Origin: CAVOGJ01 sp963695405
GTDB lineage: Bacteria; Planctomycetota; Planctomycetia; Pirellulales; Pirellulaceae
Length of the DNA: 64,000 bases
NCBI GenBank assembly: GCA_963695405.1
Contig: CAVOGJ010000003.1
Coordinates: 1,054,001 to 1,118,000, forward strand
Reading direction: 5' to 3'
Positions within the stretch are counted from its first letter, which is position 1. Each line of letters begins with the position of its first letter. Under the pieces are notes generated by a model. The model searched no databases. It saw only the letters and a list, made by a program, of their open reading frames with translations, and was not told the DNA's origin. A program made the translations under genes and the position numbers. Below are positions 42,649 through 50,613 of the stretch, one piece after another.

Positions 42649-42694
42649 GCGCGTGTCTCAGCTCGTGTCTCAGCTCGTGTCTCAGCGCGTGTCA
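42649..42694. repeat. 12-base tandem repeat after the M20 peptidase
   Basis: Three copies of GCTCGTGTCTCA (first copy GCGCGTGTCTCA) plus a partial fourth GCGCGTGTCA, starting 23 bases after the peptidase stop. It may fold weakly or simply mark replication slippage. Confidence 0.8.
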
Positions 42695-42754
42695 GATCGT
42701 AACAGCGACCTGCAACGGTGATGCCGACACGACCGCTGGGCACCCAGCCATTGC

Positions 42755-43078
42755 TTAGAATACATCGAGAATAAAATGGTGCCCCGAGTGGTACGGGCGG
42801 CAGGTCGGGTAGTAGTTCTGCCACTTGCGATTGTATACCGGGATCTGCATCTCCTTCGGATAGCGGTAATAAAGGCTGTCACTACTCTTGTAGTACTCCT
42901 GCCCCCAGTAGTTCTGCGGGTAGTAGGTATACGGGTAATGGTAAAAGCGTTCCCAGTCCTGATTGCTGTAGGCGCTTCCCCAGGATTGTCCGTAAGCTCG
43001 TTGGGCAGCTGCCGAACGACTGAAAAGACTTGCGGCTGCGGCCGCCAGCAGACAGATAAAAACAAGTCGCCGTACCAT
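42755..43078 (-). CDS. Secreted Tyr-rich protein, 107 aa
   Basis: The ATG at 43078 (GAGGGGGAA upstream) starts a clear signal peptide, MVRRLVFICLLAAAAASLFS, cleaved near SAAA-Q; a frame to 43141 adds non-conserved residues. The mature part of about 82 residues has about 17 Tyr, with FYHYPYTYYPQNYWG, YYKSSDSLYYRYP and an ending PYHSGHHFILDVF. It has one Cys and no catalytic motif. Proteins of this type appear in planctomycetes as short exported factors of unknown role. It is convergent with the M20 gene across the 12-base repeats and divergent from the DUF202 gene. Confidence 0.7.
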   Translation of the reverse strand: MVRRLVFICLLAAAAASLFSRSAAAQRAYGQSWGSAYSNQDWERFYHYPYTYYPQNYWGQEYYKSSDSLYYRYPKEMQIPVYNRKWQNYYPTCRPYHSGHHFILDVF

Positions 43079-43300
43079 CGGCTTCCCCCTCAGAGATACA
43101 CAGGTCCAAGATGCAGCGCTCGTTTGCGGGACGAGTCGCATGTTCTCTTGGATCGGTCACCGCCGCCGATTGGATTGAACGAATATTCGTCAGAATCCCT
43201 AGCACCAATACCAGCATTGCTAGCCCGGCCAAGAAGGACGAGTCGCGAACTAGGGTGCCGATGTTCCATTCCCGCTTTCTCCCCGTCGAGGCCACAGCCG

Positions 43301-43582
43301 ATGAACTACCGTGCCTATCATGACCAGCCCCTCACACTGCGGGACCAATTGGCACTCGACCGAACGGTGCTGGCCAACGAGCGAACTGTCCTGGCCTACT
43401 TTCGGACCGTCATCTTGCTGGTGGTCTCATCGGTTTCGCTGCTGAAGCTGTTTCCCGACAACCGCTTCGCAATCACGCTCGGCATCGCATTATTACCGGC
43501 AGCGGCGGTCGTCGGACTGACCGGCGGCTATCGCTTCGTCAAGCTGATGCGGGCCCTGAGGATGTCGGGGCGTGTGAGTTAG
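43301..43582 (+). CDS. DUF202-family membrane protein
   Basis: A 93-residue protein with the DUF202 pattern: a polar N-terminus (RDQLALDRTVLANERTVLAY, the family hallmark with conserved Asp, Arg and Glu) and two membrane helices (ILLVVSSVSLLKLF, ITLGIALLPAAAVVGLTGGY). DUF202 proteins are small inner-membrane proteins of unknown function, related to the yeast VTC membrane domain. The ATG at 43301 has GAGG 9 bases upstream. The longer open frame back to 42776 is a shadow of the gene on the other strand. Confidence 0.85.
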   Translation: MNYRAYHDQPLTLRDQLALDRTVLANERTVLAYFRTVILLVVSSVSLLKLFPDNRFAITLGIALLPAAAVVGLTGGYRFVKLMRALRMSGRVS

Positions 43583-43648
43583 CTCCATTCAATCGTCGCT
43601 AAGACTGCCAGTCGGTTAGTTCCAACCGGCGGCACTCCCTACCGCGGC

Positions 43649-44431
43649 CTACCGCGGCAAGCGTCCTTCGGTAACCTCGCGCTCCCACTCATCCATCAGC
43701 GGCCAGTCGACAGCGCAGGTCCCAAAATCGGCCATGTGCAAGTAGGTGTCCAGGCGATCAATCGTCCGCTGGATCATGGAAGACTCTTTGCGAAAGGCAG
43801 GCCCATGGCTGGGCAGCAGCCATTCGACATCGCTGTCGCGAATCCGCTCCAGCGACTTGATGAATGCTGGAATATTGCTGCCATGATGGGCGTCGATGGC
43901 CCCCACGCATCCATCGCGATAAATATTGTCTCCACTAAAAAGCAAATTACCCATTCGCAGGGCCAGTTGGCTGTCCGCGTGACCGGGTGTATGCCATACC
44001 TCCAGCGTCTGATCCCCCACCGACACCACATCTCCTTCATCGATGAGCGTGTCGACCTCGACGGGTGGCATCTCCATGTTGATCCCTTGCGCGTCGATCT
44101 GTGCAAAGGTGTGAATTCGATCGCCACTCTTGAGGGGTGTCGCCGCAAGAGGATGCCCCGTGACGGTCGACTTTAAGAGCTGCTTCGCTCGGGACAAGCC
44201 TTGAATGTGGTCAACATCCGCGTGCGTCGCGATCAGTGTCTTGCACTTTGCGAGAGGAAAATCAATTTGGCGGATGAGATCAACCAGGTCATCCACCGTG
44301 TCGAGGTAGCCGATGTCTATCAGCAGCCACTCGCCTTGGTCGAAAACGAGATACACATTGCAGCCGAACACCTGGCCGGCTTGCATATTCAACTCAATCA
44401 CGTGGGGAAAAATGGGCTTCCGCTCAAGCAT
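43649..44431 (-). CDS. MBL-fold metallo-hydrolase
   Basis: A 260-residue single-domain metallo-beta-lactamase-fold hydrolase. Metal ligands are in ATHADVDHIQG (HxHxDH variant HADVDH), VWHTPGHADSQLA, LLFSGDNIY and LPSHGPAF. The second position is Asp rather than His in HxH (HADVDH), which is common in some glyoxalase-II-like members. There is no signal peptide. The substrate is unknown; glyoxalase-like thioester or phosphodiester hydrolysis is typical. It is followed 120 bases away by the epimerase-like gene in the same direction. Confidence 0.85.
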   Translation of the reverse strand: MLERKPIFPHVIELNMQAGQVFGCNVYLVFDQGEWLLIDIGYLDTVDDLVDLIRQIDFPLAKCKTLIATHADVDHIQGLSRAKQLLKSTVTGHPLAATPLKSGDRIHTFAQIDAQGINMEMPPVEVDTLIDEGDVVSVGDQTLEVWHTPGHADSQLALRMGNLLFSGDNIYRDGCVGAIDAHHGSNIPAFIKSLERIRDSDVEWLLPSHGPAFRKESSMIQRTIDRLDTYLHMADFGTCAVDWPLMDEWEREVTEGRLPR

Positions 44432-44551
44432 ACCGCTACCTCATGTCGTGGATGATGGTCCTATTTTACTGCGTTGCCGGGACTAGCATCAACCGGCGAC
44501 GATGGCTGATCTTCCACCGTCGGCGCTTGCTGCGTTGATCCGCACCGATCG

Positions 44552-45412
44552 CTATCCGCCAAGGATGGCAGCTAATCCTTCGTGATAGCTGGGGAATTCA
44601 AAGTGCAAATCCAATTCACGTTGTATACGAGCACTCGAGATGCGTTTGCTGCCACGCGCTCGTTCGGCCGTCGTGGACTCGATCGGCGGCGGTTCGATTG
44701 GCGGCAACGGGCAGCCGGCCAATCGGCACAGCTCTCGATAATACTCAATCCGCAAGACAGGGTGACCGTCCGACACGACATACGTCCTTGGCGTGCTCAA
44801 CGTTGGGCGGTCACAAGCCAGAATCGTACCGACCACATCGGCAACATGGATGAGATTCAAATAGCCAGCGACGGCGATCCGCAGCGGCGCACCGGTTTGC
44901 AAGTCCGTCTTGCGCGGAACTCGACCTGGACCATAAATGCCAGCCAGACGAAGGATCACGGACTTTGGCCCCAAGGCGTGCGATCGCAGCCGCGACTCGG
45001 CCGCCAGACAGGCCCGCCCACCTTCCCGAATCGGCTCGGCCGGTGAATCCTCATCGATCCATTCGTCGTGCGACTGAGAGTAAACCCCCGTCGAGCTGAG
45101 ATAGATCAAACGTCGGGTGGAGGAAGGCAAAGCGTTCAAGGTTGCTGCCAGACCGTCAACGTACACTTGCTGGATGGTCGCCGGCGTGGAGCGATCGAAG
45201 CCGACGGCAAAGAGGACGGTCGAGCAATCCGGCAGCCCATGGAGCGAATCGGGGCGGGTAACGTCCGCCACGATTGGCAGCAACCCCCGTTCGCGCAAGC
45301 CTGCAGCCCGCTCGCGACTCCGCGTCACCGCGTAGACGGTCTCTCCCTGGTCAAGCCACGCCGCGGCCGCGCGAGACCCCACATAGCCACATCCGAAAAT
45401 TAATTTCGACAT
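44552..45412 (-). CDS. NAD(P)-dependent epimerase/dehydratase-like protein
   Basis: A 286-residue extended-SDR protein. The nucleotide site is IFGCGYVGSRAAAAW (Gly-x-Gly-x-x-Gly). The catalytic part reads YLSSTGVYSQS, where Ser and Tyr are present but the Tyr-x3-Lys pair is atypical. ILRLAGIYGPGR and YLNLIHVADVV follow. This pattern fits the YeeZ-like group of atypical SDRs, which often lack activity or act on sugar nucleotides. No sugar-biosynthesis gene is adjacent. Confidence 0.8.
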   Translation of the reverse strand: MSKLIFGCGYVGSRAAAAWLDQGETVYAVTRSRERAAGLRERGLLPIVADVTRPDSLHGLPDCSTVLFAVGFDRSTPATIQQVYVDGLAATLNALPSSTRRLIYLSSTGVYSQSHDEWIDEDSPAEPIREGGRACLAAESRLRSHALGPKSVILRLAGIYGPGRVPRKTDLQTGAPLRIAVAGYLNLIHVADVVGTILACDRPTLSTPRTYVVSDGHPVLRIEYYRELCRLAGCPLPPIEPPPIESTTAERARGSKRISSARIQRELDLHFEFPSYHEGLAAILGG

Positions 45413-45756
45413 CCGCTGATTTCACTTCCCAGCCTCGGCTGATCCTGAAACGCCTCCCGACATGATGGACTCGCTTTCCCCGTCGGGTAGAGCACCGATG
45501 ACAACCGGCGGGTTTGGCCCGCAGGCGACTCACTGCGATTTTAGGCCGCAGCTGCCGCTCCGCGAAGCTCCAACGACGTATTTACGCGAAATGGCTTGCC
45601 TCTTCTCCCCGCGGCGGCAAAGATAGAAAGGAAAGACGCCCTGTCGGCAAACGAGACCTGCACGCTGCCGTCGGCCGATTGGCTGACCGCTGCGAGGAAT
45701 ACATGGTTTTTCTCTCAGTGCGATGATATCACCGTAGGAATCAGGGAGGGGAAGCG
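45413..45756. other. Intergenic region before the protease trio
   Basis: About 344 bases between divergent genes. A possible 70-codon plus-strand frame (45514-45726) is Arg-rich with no supporting start signal and is not accepted. No clear promoter or hairpin was identified. It presumably carries promoters for both flanking genes. Confidence 0.4.
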
Positions 45757-46830
45757 GTGACGCGGACGGTTCTCCGAGAAACGAACGAGCGAAGACACGG
45801 GGCAGTCATCACGCGCTTCGCCGTGTCCCTGTTTCTGTCGCTCTTCATCCCCACGCTCGCGTTCCCGACGCTGGCCGCCGCCCAGACGGTCGCTGTCCCT
45901 CCCATCCCGGCCAGTTTACAGGCCATCTTCGCCGGTCGCCCACCGAAGACGGTCGACGACTTGCGAGGCATGGAAACGCATTTTAAACAACTCTCTCAAG
46001 CCGCAACGGCCTGCACCGTGAGCGTGCAGTATGGCGCCGCGCTGGGAAGCGGCGTTTTGGTCAGCCCCGACGGTCTGGTCCTCACAGTGGCACACATTGT
46101 GGGCGAGCCAGGCAAGGCGATCAACGTCCGCTTTGCCGATGGTCGGCTCGTCCGCGGTCGCAGCCTGGGCATGCATCGGGAACTCGATGCGGGCATCGTA
46201 CGATTGGATGATCCCGGACCTTGGCCATGCCTGGATATCAGCGAACAGCCTGCCAAGCCGGGACAATGGTGCGCCGCATTAGGGCATCCGGGCGGGCCCG
46301 ATGTGGAGCGGGGTCCCGTATTTCGCATCGGCCGCGTCCTGGAAGTCCGCGATCTCATTCGCACCGATTGCCAGTTGATCGGAGGGGATTCGGGCGGCCC
46401 GCTCATCGATATGCAAGGCAAAGTCATTGGCGTTCATAGCCGGATTGGCACAAGCCTGGTGAACAACTTACATGTGCCGGTCTCGGTTTACCGAGACTAT
46501 TGGGATGGCCTGTTGGCAGGACAACTTTGGCAGAGCCGCGCGTTCATCGGCTTGCGGGGTGAATCGAAAGAGCCACCGGCGAAGGTGGCCTTCGTCCACA
46601 AGAACTCGCCAGCCGATCGTGCCGGTATTTTGCCTGGCGACATCGTGACTCGCTTTGCCGGAGTTCCGGTGCATCGATTCCCCCAACTCGTACGACTCGT
46701 GCGTGACCATCAACCCGGTGAGACGATTCGCCTCAGTCTGCAACGCGATGACTCGGCGCTGGAGCTGGACGTCACGCTCGAAAGGAAAGTGGCGGCCGAG
46801 CCGCCGGTCCACGCCGCGTTTATCCCTTGA
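45757..46830 (+). CDS. Exported HtrA-like serine protease with PDZ
   Basis: A 357-residue S1C-type protease. It starts with GTG, with GGGAGGGG 5 bases upstream. A signal peptide (SLFLSLFIPTLAFPTLAAAQ) is followed by the trypsin-like barrel (about 80-245). The catalytic triad is complete: His113 in LTVAHIVG, Asp144 in RELDAGIVRL and Ser212 in GGDSGGPL. One PDZ domain (about 262-340) follows with VAFVHKNSPADRAGILPGDIV. It should degrade or refold misfolded proteins in the periplasm. The next gene, 4 bases on, is a degenerate relative, so the two probably form a pair. Confidence 0.92.
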   Translation: MTRTVLRETNERRHGAVITRFAVSLFLSLFIPTLAFPTLAAAQTVAVPPIPASLQAIFAGRPPKTVDDLRGMETHFKQLSQAATACTVSVQYGAALGSGVLVSPDGLVLTVAHIVGEPGKAINVRFADGRLVRGRSLGMHRELDAGIVRLDDPGPWPCLDISEQPAKPGQWCAALGHPGGPDVERGPVFRIGRVLEVRDLIRTDCQLIGGDSGGPLIDMQGKVIGVHSRIGTSLVNNLHVPVSVYRDYWDGLLAGQLWQSRAFIGLRGESKEPPAKVAFVHKNSPADRAGILPGDIVTRFAGVPVHRFPQLVRLVRDHQPGETIRLSLQRDDSALELDVTLERKVAAEPPVHAAFIP

Positions 46831-46833
46831 AGG

Positions 46834-48045
46834 ATGCGAGGTTCGCGAAACATGCCCCTGCCGAATTGCCATCGTTGCGGTGACGCTGGACGCGCCAGCC
46901 AGATTCCATCGATTCTCATTCAGCGGTGTCGCCGGTTCGGCATCCTCTGCTTGCTGGGATCCGTCACGTCGTTGGCGTTGGCCGCACCGGCCGCGGGCGG
47001 CGAATTGCCCGCTCGCCAGGGCCGTCCAGCGGGGGCAGAGATGCAGCGCCTCTGGTGGGGTCGACCGGCGCGCCCCATCTCTCCCACTCAAATCGGCAAG
47101 AATCATGGGCTGGTGCGGGGCGCGTTTGGTCAAGTGGTGAAGGCTGCCAATCGGTATACGGTACGCGTGATGAGTCAGGAGCGGCAAATCGCGTTGGGAA
47201 CCATTGTTACGACCGACGGCCTGGTGCTCACCAAAGCCAGCGAGCTCGACGGCCCCCTTCGCTGCAAGGTCCCCGGGCAGGGAGAGTTTGTCGGGGAGCA
47301 GGTCGCAGGGAACGAGGAATTCGATCTGGCACTCATAAAGCTGAAGGACGTGCACCAACCGCTCCCGGCCATCCCTTGGGAGGATACACACGCGGAAAGC
47401 GATATCGGCAGCTGGGTGGCTGTACCCGCGGGCTTTGGCGAGGATCCTCTGGTGGTGGGCGTGATCAGTGCTCGCGAGCGAGCGATTCGTCGAGACTCGG
47501 CCGTGCTCGGAATTGTGATCGAAGACAAACCCGAGGGCGTTGTCGTCGTCCAAGTCGTGCCGAGCAGTGGGGCGGATCTGGCAGGCGTTTCCAATGGCGA
47601 CGTCGTGACGCACATTGACCGGCGGCAGGTCAGCCGGCAGCGAGAATTGATCCGAGAAGTTCGCAAGCATACGCCTGGGGATCGCATTCAATTGCAATTG
47701 CGGCGGGGTGACCAATCGCTGGTGGTAAATCCTACTTTGGGCCGAGATCAGGAAATCGCAATGATCGCCTCGGGACAATTGGACCACCACAACGGACAGC
47801 TGTCCGATCGGCGAAGCGGATTTCCACTAGTGATGCAACATGATTGCGTGCTCCGCGCCGACCAGTGTGGCGGTCCATTGCTGAACCTGGATGGCCAAGT
47901 GATCGGCTTCAATATTGCGCGAGCGGGGCGCGTTGCCACGTACGCCATTTCGTTGCCCGCCGTGGCCGCGACGGTGCACGAGATGATTGCCGGTGTTCCG
48001 GCCCGAGCGATCACACCGACCACCACCACGCCACGACTTCCTTGA
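46834..48045 (+). CDS. Catalytically degenerate HtrA-like protein, inserted PDZ
   Basis: A 403-residue exported homologue of the preceding protease. The signal or anchor helix is FGILCLLGSVTSLALAAPAAG. The barrel's first part (about 95-215) keeps the Asp (EEFDLALIKL, Asp164) but reads VLTKASELD where His should be (Ser136). A PDZ domain (about 224-300, PEGVVVVQVVPSSGADLAGV) is then inserted. The last barrel part (about 330-385) reads RADQCGGPLLN, with Cys345 at the serine position. It is therefore very unlikely to be a serine protease and may act as a scaffold or substrate adaptor. Start is the ATG at 46834, or less likely 46852. Confidence 0.85.
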   Translation: MRGSRNMPLPNCHRCGDAGRASQIPSILIQRCRRFGILCLLGSVTSLALAAPAAGGELPARQGRPAGAEMQRLWWGRPARPISPTQIGKNHGLVRGAFGQVVKAANRYTVRVMSQERQIALGTIVTTDGLVLTKASELDGPLRCKVPGQGEFVGEQVAGNEEFDLALIKLKDVHQPLPAIPWEDTHAESDIGSWVAVPAGFGEDPLVVGVISARERAIRRDSAVLGIVIEDKPEGVVVVQVVPSSGADLAGVSNGDVVTHIDRRQVSRQRELIREVRKHTPGDRIQLQLRRGDQSLVVNPTLGRDQEIAMIASGQLDHHNGQLSDRRSGFPLVMQHDCVLRADQCGGPLLNLDGQVIGFNIARAGRVATYAISLPAVAATVHEMIAGVPARAITPTTTTPRLP

Positions 48046-48408
48046 GCCCTGTCACATTGGACGCCATCGCGTGATCGTTTTCGGTCCCGTCCCGTCTGCT
48101 ATCAGTCTTCGGCTGATCCTTTTCGGCCCCGTCCGTGACCACCGCGCTCCGGACATCAGTCCCTACCGGATTACCCCACCTCACCGAGACGATGGCCGAT
48201 TCCAGCGGGAACGGGTCCCGTGGAAAAAAACAGCGGCACGCGTCGGTTTTTCGCGACGTGATCCGCGGCGAAACCGCGAAGCCACCGCAGGTCTGGCCAA
48301 ACCGGAAGCGGGGGCTAGGCTACCAATTCGTTGAACTATCGGCGGTCAGCCGACTATACTGAATAGGCGTTGAAATTCACTGAGGCCACGGAATCAAGAG
48401 AGGCGCTT
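48046..48408. other. Intergenic region before the dockerin-tailed protease
   Basis: About 363 bases. It contains an imperfect 20-base direct repeat (see the repeat entry). A 56-codon frame from ATG 48192 exists but has no ribosome-binding site and unconvincing sequence. No terminator for the upstream gene was seen. Confidence 0.4.
48073..48134. repeat. Imperfect 20-base direct repeat
   Basis: GATCGTTTTCGGTCCCGTCC at 48073-48092 and GATCCTTTTCGGCCCCGTCC at 48115-48134 agree at 18 of 20 bases, with starts 42 bases apart. This could be a pair of protein-binding sites or a chance duplication. Confidence 0.5.
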
Positions 48409-50094
48409 ATGTTGGTCGTTCAGGGTCGCTTGGCCATCGGCTTGGCCCTTGCATTACTCGTCATTTCTCCATCGTTCGGGATTGTCCTTCGGGACGACGT
48501 GATGGACGAGGAGTATATTGACTACGCAACCAACGATCTCTACGAAGCGATGGGATTGTGGCAAGCACCCGGAGTGTGTGGCTGGTCAGGGGCGACGCTG
48601 ATCAGCCCTGAATGGGCAATTACCGCGGCCCACTGTGTGCCCTCGAGTACCTCGACGCCGACCTTCTCGCTGGGTGCCACCTCCCAAAACCCAGAACTGA
48701 CGGTGCTTCCCGACGATTGGTTTCGGCACAACGCCTATGACAGTAACAACTTGGGCAACGGCCGTGACTTTGGTTTAATACATCTCTCCGAGCCGATCTT
48801 GGGCGTCACCCCCGCCCGACTTTATCGCGGGACCAACGGCGAACTCGGCAAGGTTGGGACGGTGATCGGTTACGGTCGCACTGGCGACGGCACGACCGGC
48901 GAGCAGTCCTCGTTGGGCATCGGCCAGCGGCGGGGTGCCAACAATATGATCGATTCGCTGGGTACCTTGATTGGTGCCTCGGCGAATGTGCTCGTCGGTG
49001 ACTTCGACAACCCCCACAGCCCGTCCGACAGTCGTACCGGTTCCAACGTGCCGCTGCCACTGGAGGGGATGATCGCCCTGTACGACAGCGGAAGCGGGTG
49101 GTTCGCGGAAATCGATGGCGTGAATTACTTGGTCGCGGTGACTTCGTTCCGCGGCGCGAGCGACGGAAGCTTCAACTCGGATTATGGGGATACGTTTGGG
49201 ATCGGCCGCATCACGCGGAATGCCGCTTGGATTGACGCCAACGCCAATCCGGCCGTTTTCTGGTCGGCCACGTCCGGGAACTGGAGTAGTGCGAGCGGTT
49301 GGGACACCGGCGCGGTGCCCACGGCCAGCAAGACGGTCGTCGTGGAGAATGGCGCGGTCAGACTTGACGTAGCAGCCACTATTGACTTTCTGTTCGTCGA
49401 CCGTGAGGGAACGCTGGAGGTCAACGCGAATCTCAGTTCGCCGGACGTCTTTGTCAAACGAGGCGGCAAGCTCAACGTCGGTAGTACGACGCCCGGCAAC
49501 TTCACGCTCAGTGGCAATCTTCACCAGACGAGCGGCGTGCTTGATATCGCTCTCAACGACAGCGGAAGCGCCTCGTTGAACGTGGCGGGAGTCGCCGAGA
49601 TTGCGGGAGAGCTCACGACCAGTTTTGTCTCTGGATATGAGGGACCGGAGCGCGGTCACATAGGCCAGTATACGGTCATCTCGGCTGACGATTTGCAAGG
49701 CACATTCGCTGCGGTTGACGGCGTGCCACTGGGGACATCGCTGGTCTATGCGGGTGCCAACGCGGCTGGCGTGGACGGACTGTTTCGATCGATCCGCTAC
49801 GAAAATGACGAAGTCATCTTGACCGAATACCTCGCTTTACCCGGCGACGCAAATGGCGACGGTGCAGTGGATGGGTCAGACTTTAACATCTGGAACTCGA
49901 ACAGACTAACGGGTGGCAGCGACTGGAGCCAGGGAGACTTCAGCGGCGATGGGTTCGTCGATGCCTCGGACTTCAACATCTGGAATTCGTTTCGCTTGCA
50001 ATCTGTGCTGTTGCCACGCGGCGTCCCAGAACCCGCGTCCTGGACTTTGCTGGTACTGGGACTTTCGTTGGCCCTTCCACGTCGCCGCGTTTAG
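48409..50094 (+). CDS. Trypsin-like protease with dockerin loops and PEP-CTERM
   Basis: A 561-residue exported protein. The ATG at 48409 (GAGAGG upstream) starts a signal peptide (LAIGLALALLVISPSFG). The trypsin domain (about 30-290) has His75 in ITAAHCV, Asp121 in GRDFGLIHL and Ser228 in LYDSGSGWF, a complete triad with the usual DSG. A beta-rich middle (about 295-485) follows with WSATSGNWSSASGWDTG and repeated strand motifs as in autotransporter-like repeats. Two dockerin-like calcium loops are present (GDANGDGAVDGSDFN, GDFSGDGFVDASDFN). The protein ends in a PEP-CTERM anchor: VPEPASW, a helix and PRRRV. Its stop overlaps the ruvX stop by 4 bases. Confidence 0.9.
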   Translation: MLVVQGRLAIGLALALLVISPSFGIVLRDDVMDEEYIDYATNDLYEAMGLWQAPGVCGWSGATLISPEWAITAAHCVPSSTSTPTFSLGATSQNPELTVLPDDWFRHNAYDSNNLGNGRDFGLIHLSEPILGVTPARLYRGTNGELGKVGTVIGYGRTGDGTTGEQSSLGIGQRRGANNMIDSLGTLIGASANVLVGDFDNPHSPSDSRTGSNVPLPLEGMIALYDSGSGWFAEIDGVNYLVAVTSFRGASDGSFNSDYGDTFGIGRITRNAAWIDANANPAVFWSATSGNWSSASGWDTGAVPTASKTVVVENGAVRLDVAATIDFLFVDREGTLEVNANLSSPDVFVKRGGKLNVGSTTPGNFTLSGNLHQTSGVLDIALNDSGSASLNVAGVAEIAGELTTSFVSGYEGPERGHIGQYTVISADDLQGTFAAVDGVPLGTSLVYAGANAAGVDGLFRSIRYENDEVILTEYLALPGDANGDGAVDGSDFNIWNSNRLTGGSDWSQGDFSGDGFVDASDFNIWNSFRLQSVLLPRGVPEPASWTLLVLGLSLALPRRRV

Positions 50095-50555
50095 TCATCC
50101 AGGGACTGCGTGTGGTCGGATCCATCGGTAGGGCAACCGGCCTCAAGGAAGGCCGAAAGAAGAATCTGCGCGGCCAGCATATCGAGCCGTTGCTGACGAC
50201 GTTTCTTCGTAAACCGAGCCGCGGTTAGCAGTTGCTCGGCGTGGGCCGATGTGAAGCGTTCATCGAACAGGGTGACCGGAACCCTGGTTTCGCTCTGCAG
50301 CCACTTGGCAAAGGCCCGCGCTTCCTGTGACTTCTGGCTTTCGCCGCCGTGCAGGTGAATGGGCAACCCAACGACAAACAGGGCCACCCGCTCCTCGGCG
50401 GCCAACGCGCGAAAATGGGCCGCGTCAGCCGCCTGTCCACGACGAGTGTAATTTTCATGTGGACTCGCAAGAATTCGCTCCGGATCAGAAATCGCGATCC
50501 CAATGCGAACCGTTCCGTAGTCCACGGCGGCGATGCGACCGGCAGGGGCAGCCAT
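50091..50555 (-). CDS. ruvX: Putative Holliday junction resolvase RuvX (YqgF)
   Basis: A 154-residue RNase H-fold protein. Acidic catalytic positions are seen in IAAVDYGTVRIGIAISD, TLFDERFTSAHAE and LDMLAAQILL. The family acts on Holliday junctions or in 16S rRNA maturation. Length is normal. It is the last gene of a long minus-strand run, 58 bases after the mannose-1-phosphate guanylyltransferase gene. Confidence 0.92.
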   Translation of the reverse strand: MAAPAGRIAAVDYGTVRIGIAISDPERILASPHENYTRRGQAADAAHFRALAAEERVALFVVGLPIHLHGGESQKSQEARAFAKWLQSETRVPVTLFDERFTSAHAEQLLTAARFTKKRRQQRLDMLAAQILLSAFLEAGCPTDGSDHTQSLDD

Positions 50556-50613
50556 GAAGACTCCAGGATGTAAGACAGATCGGCCGGCTGGAAAAGCTCC
50601 CGAGGCGGGAAGG

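Noticed and set aside
42882..43295. A 137-codon minus-strand frame with an N-terminal hydrophobic helix
   Set aside because: It begins with GTG, has no good ribosome-binding site, and overlaps the well-supported signal-peptide gene at 42755-43078 in another frame.
48135..48362. A small plus-strand frame between two protease genes
   Set aside because: No ribosome-binding site and no protein-like pattern apart from chance; kept only as a note in the intergenic entry.
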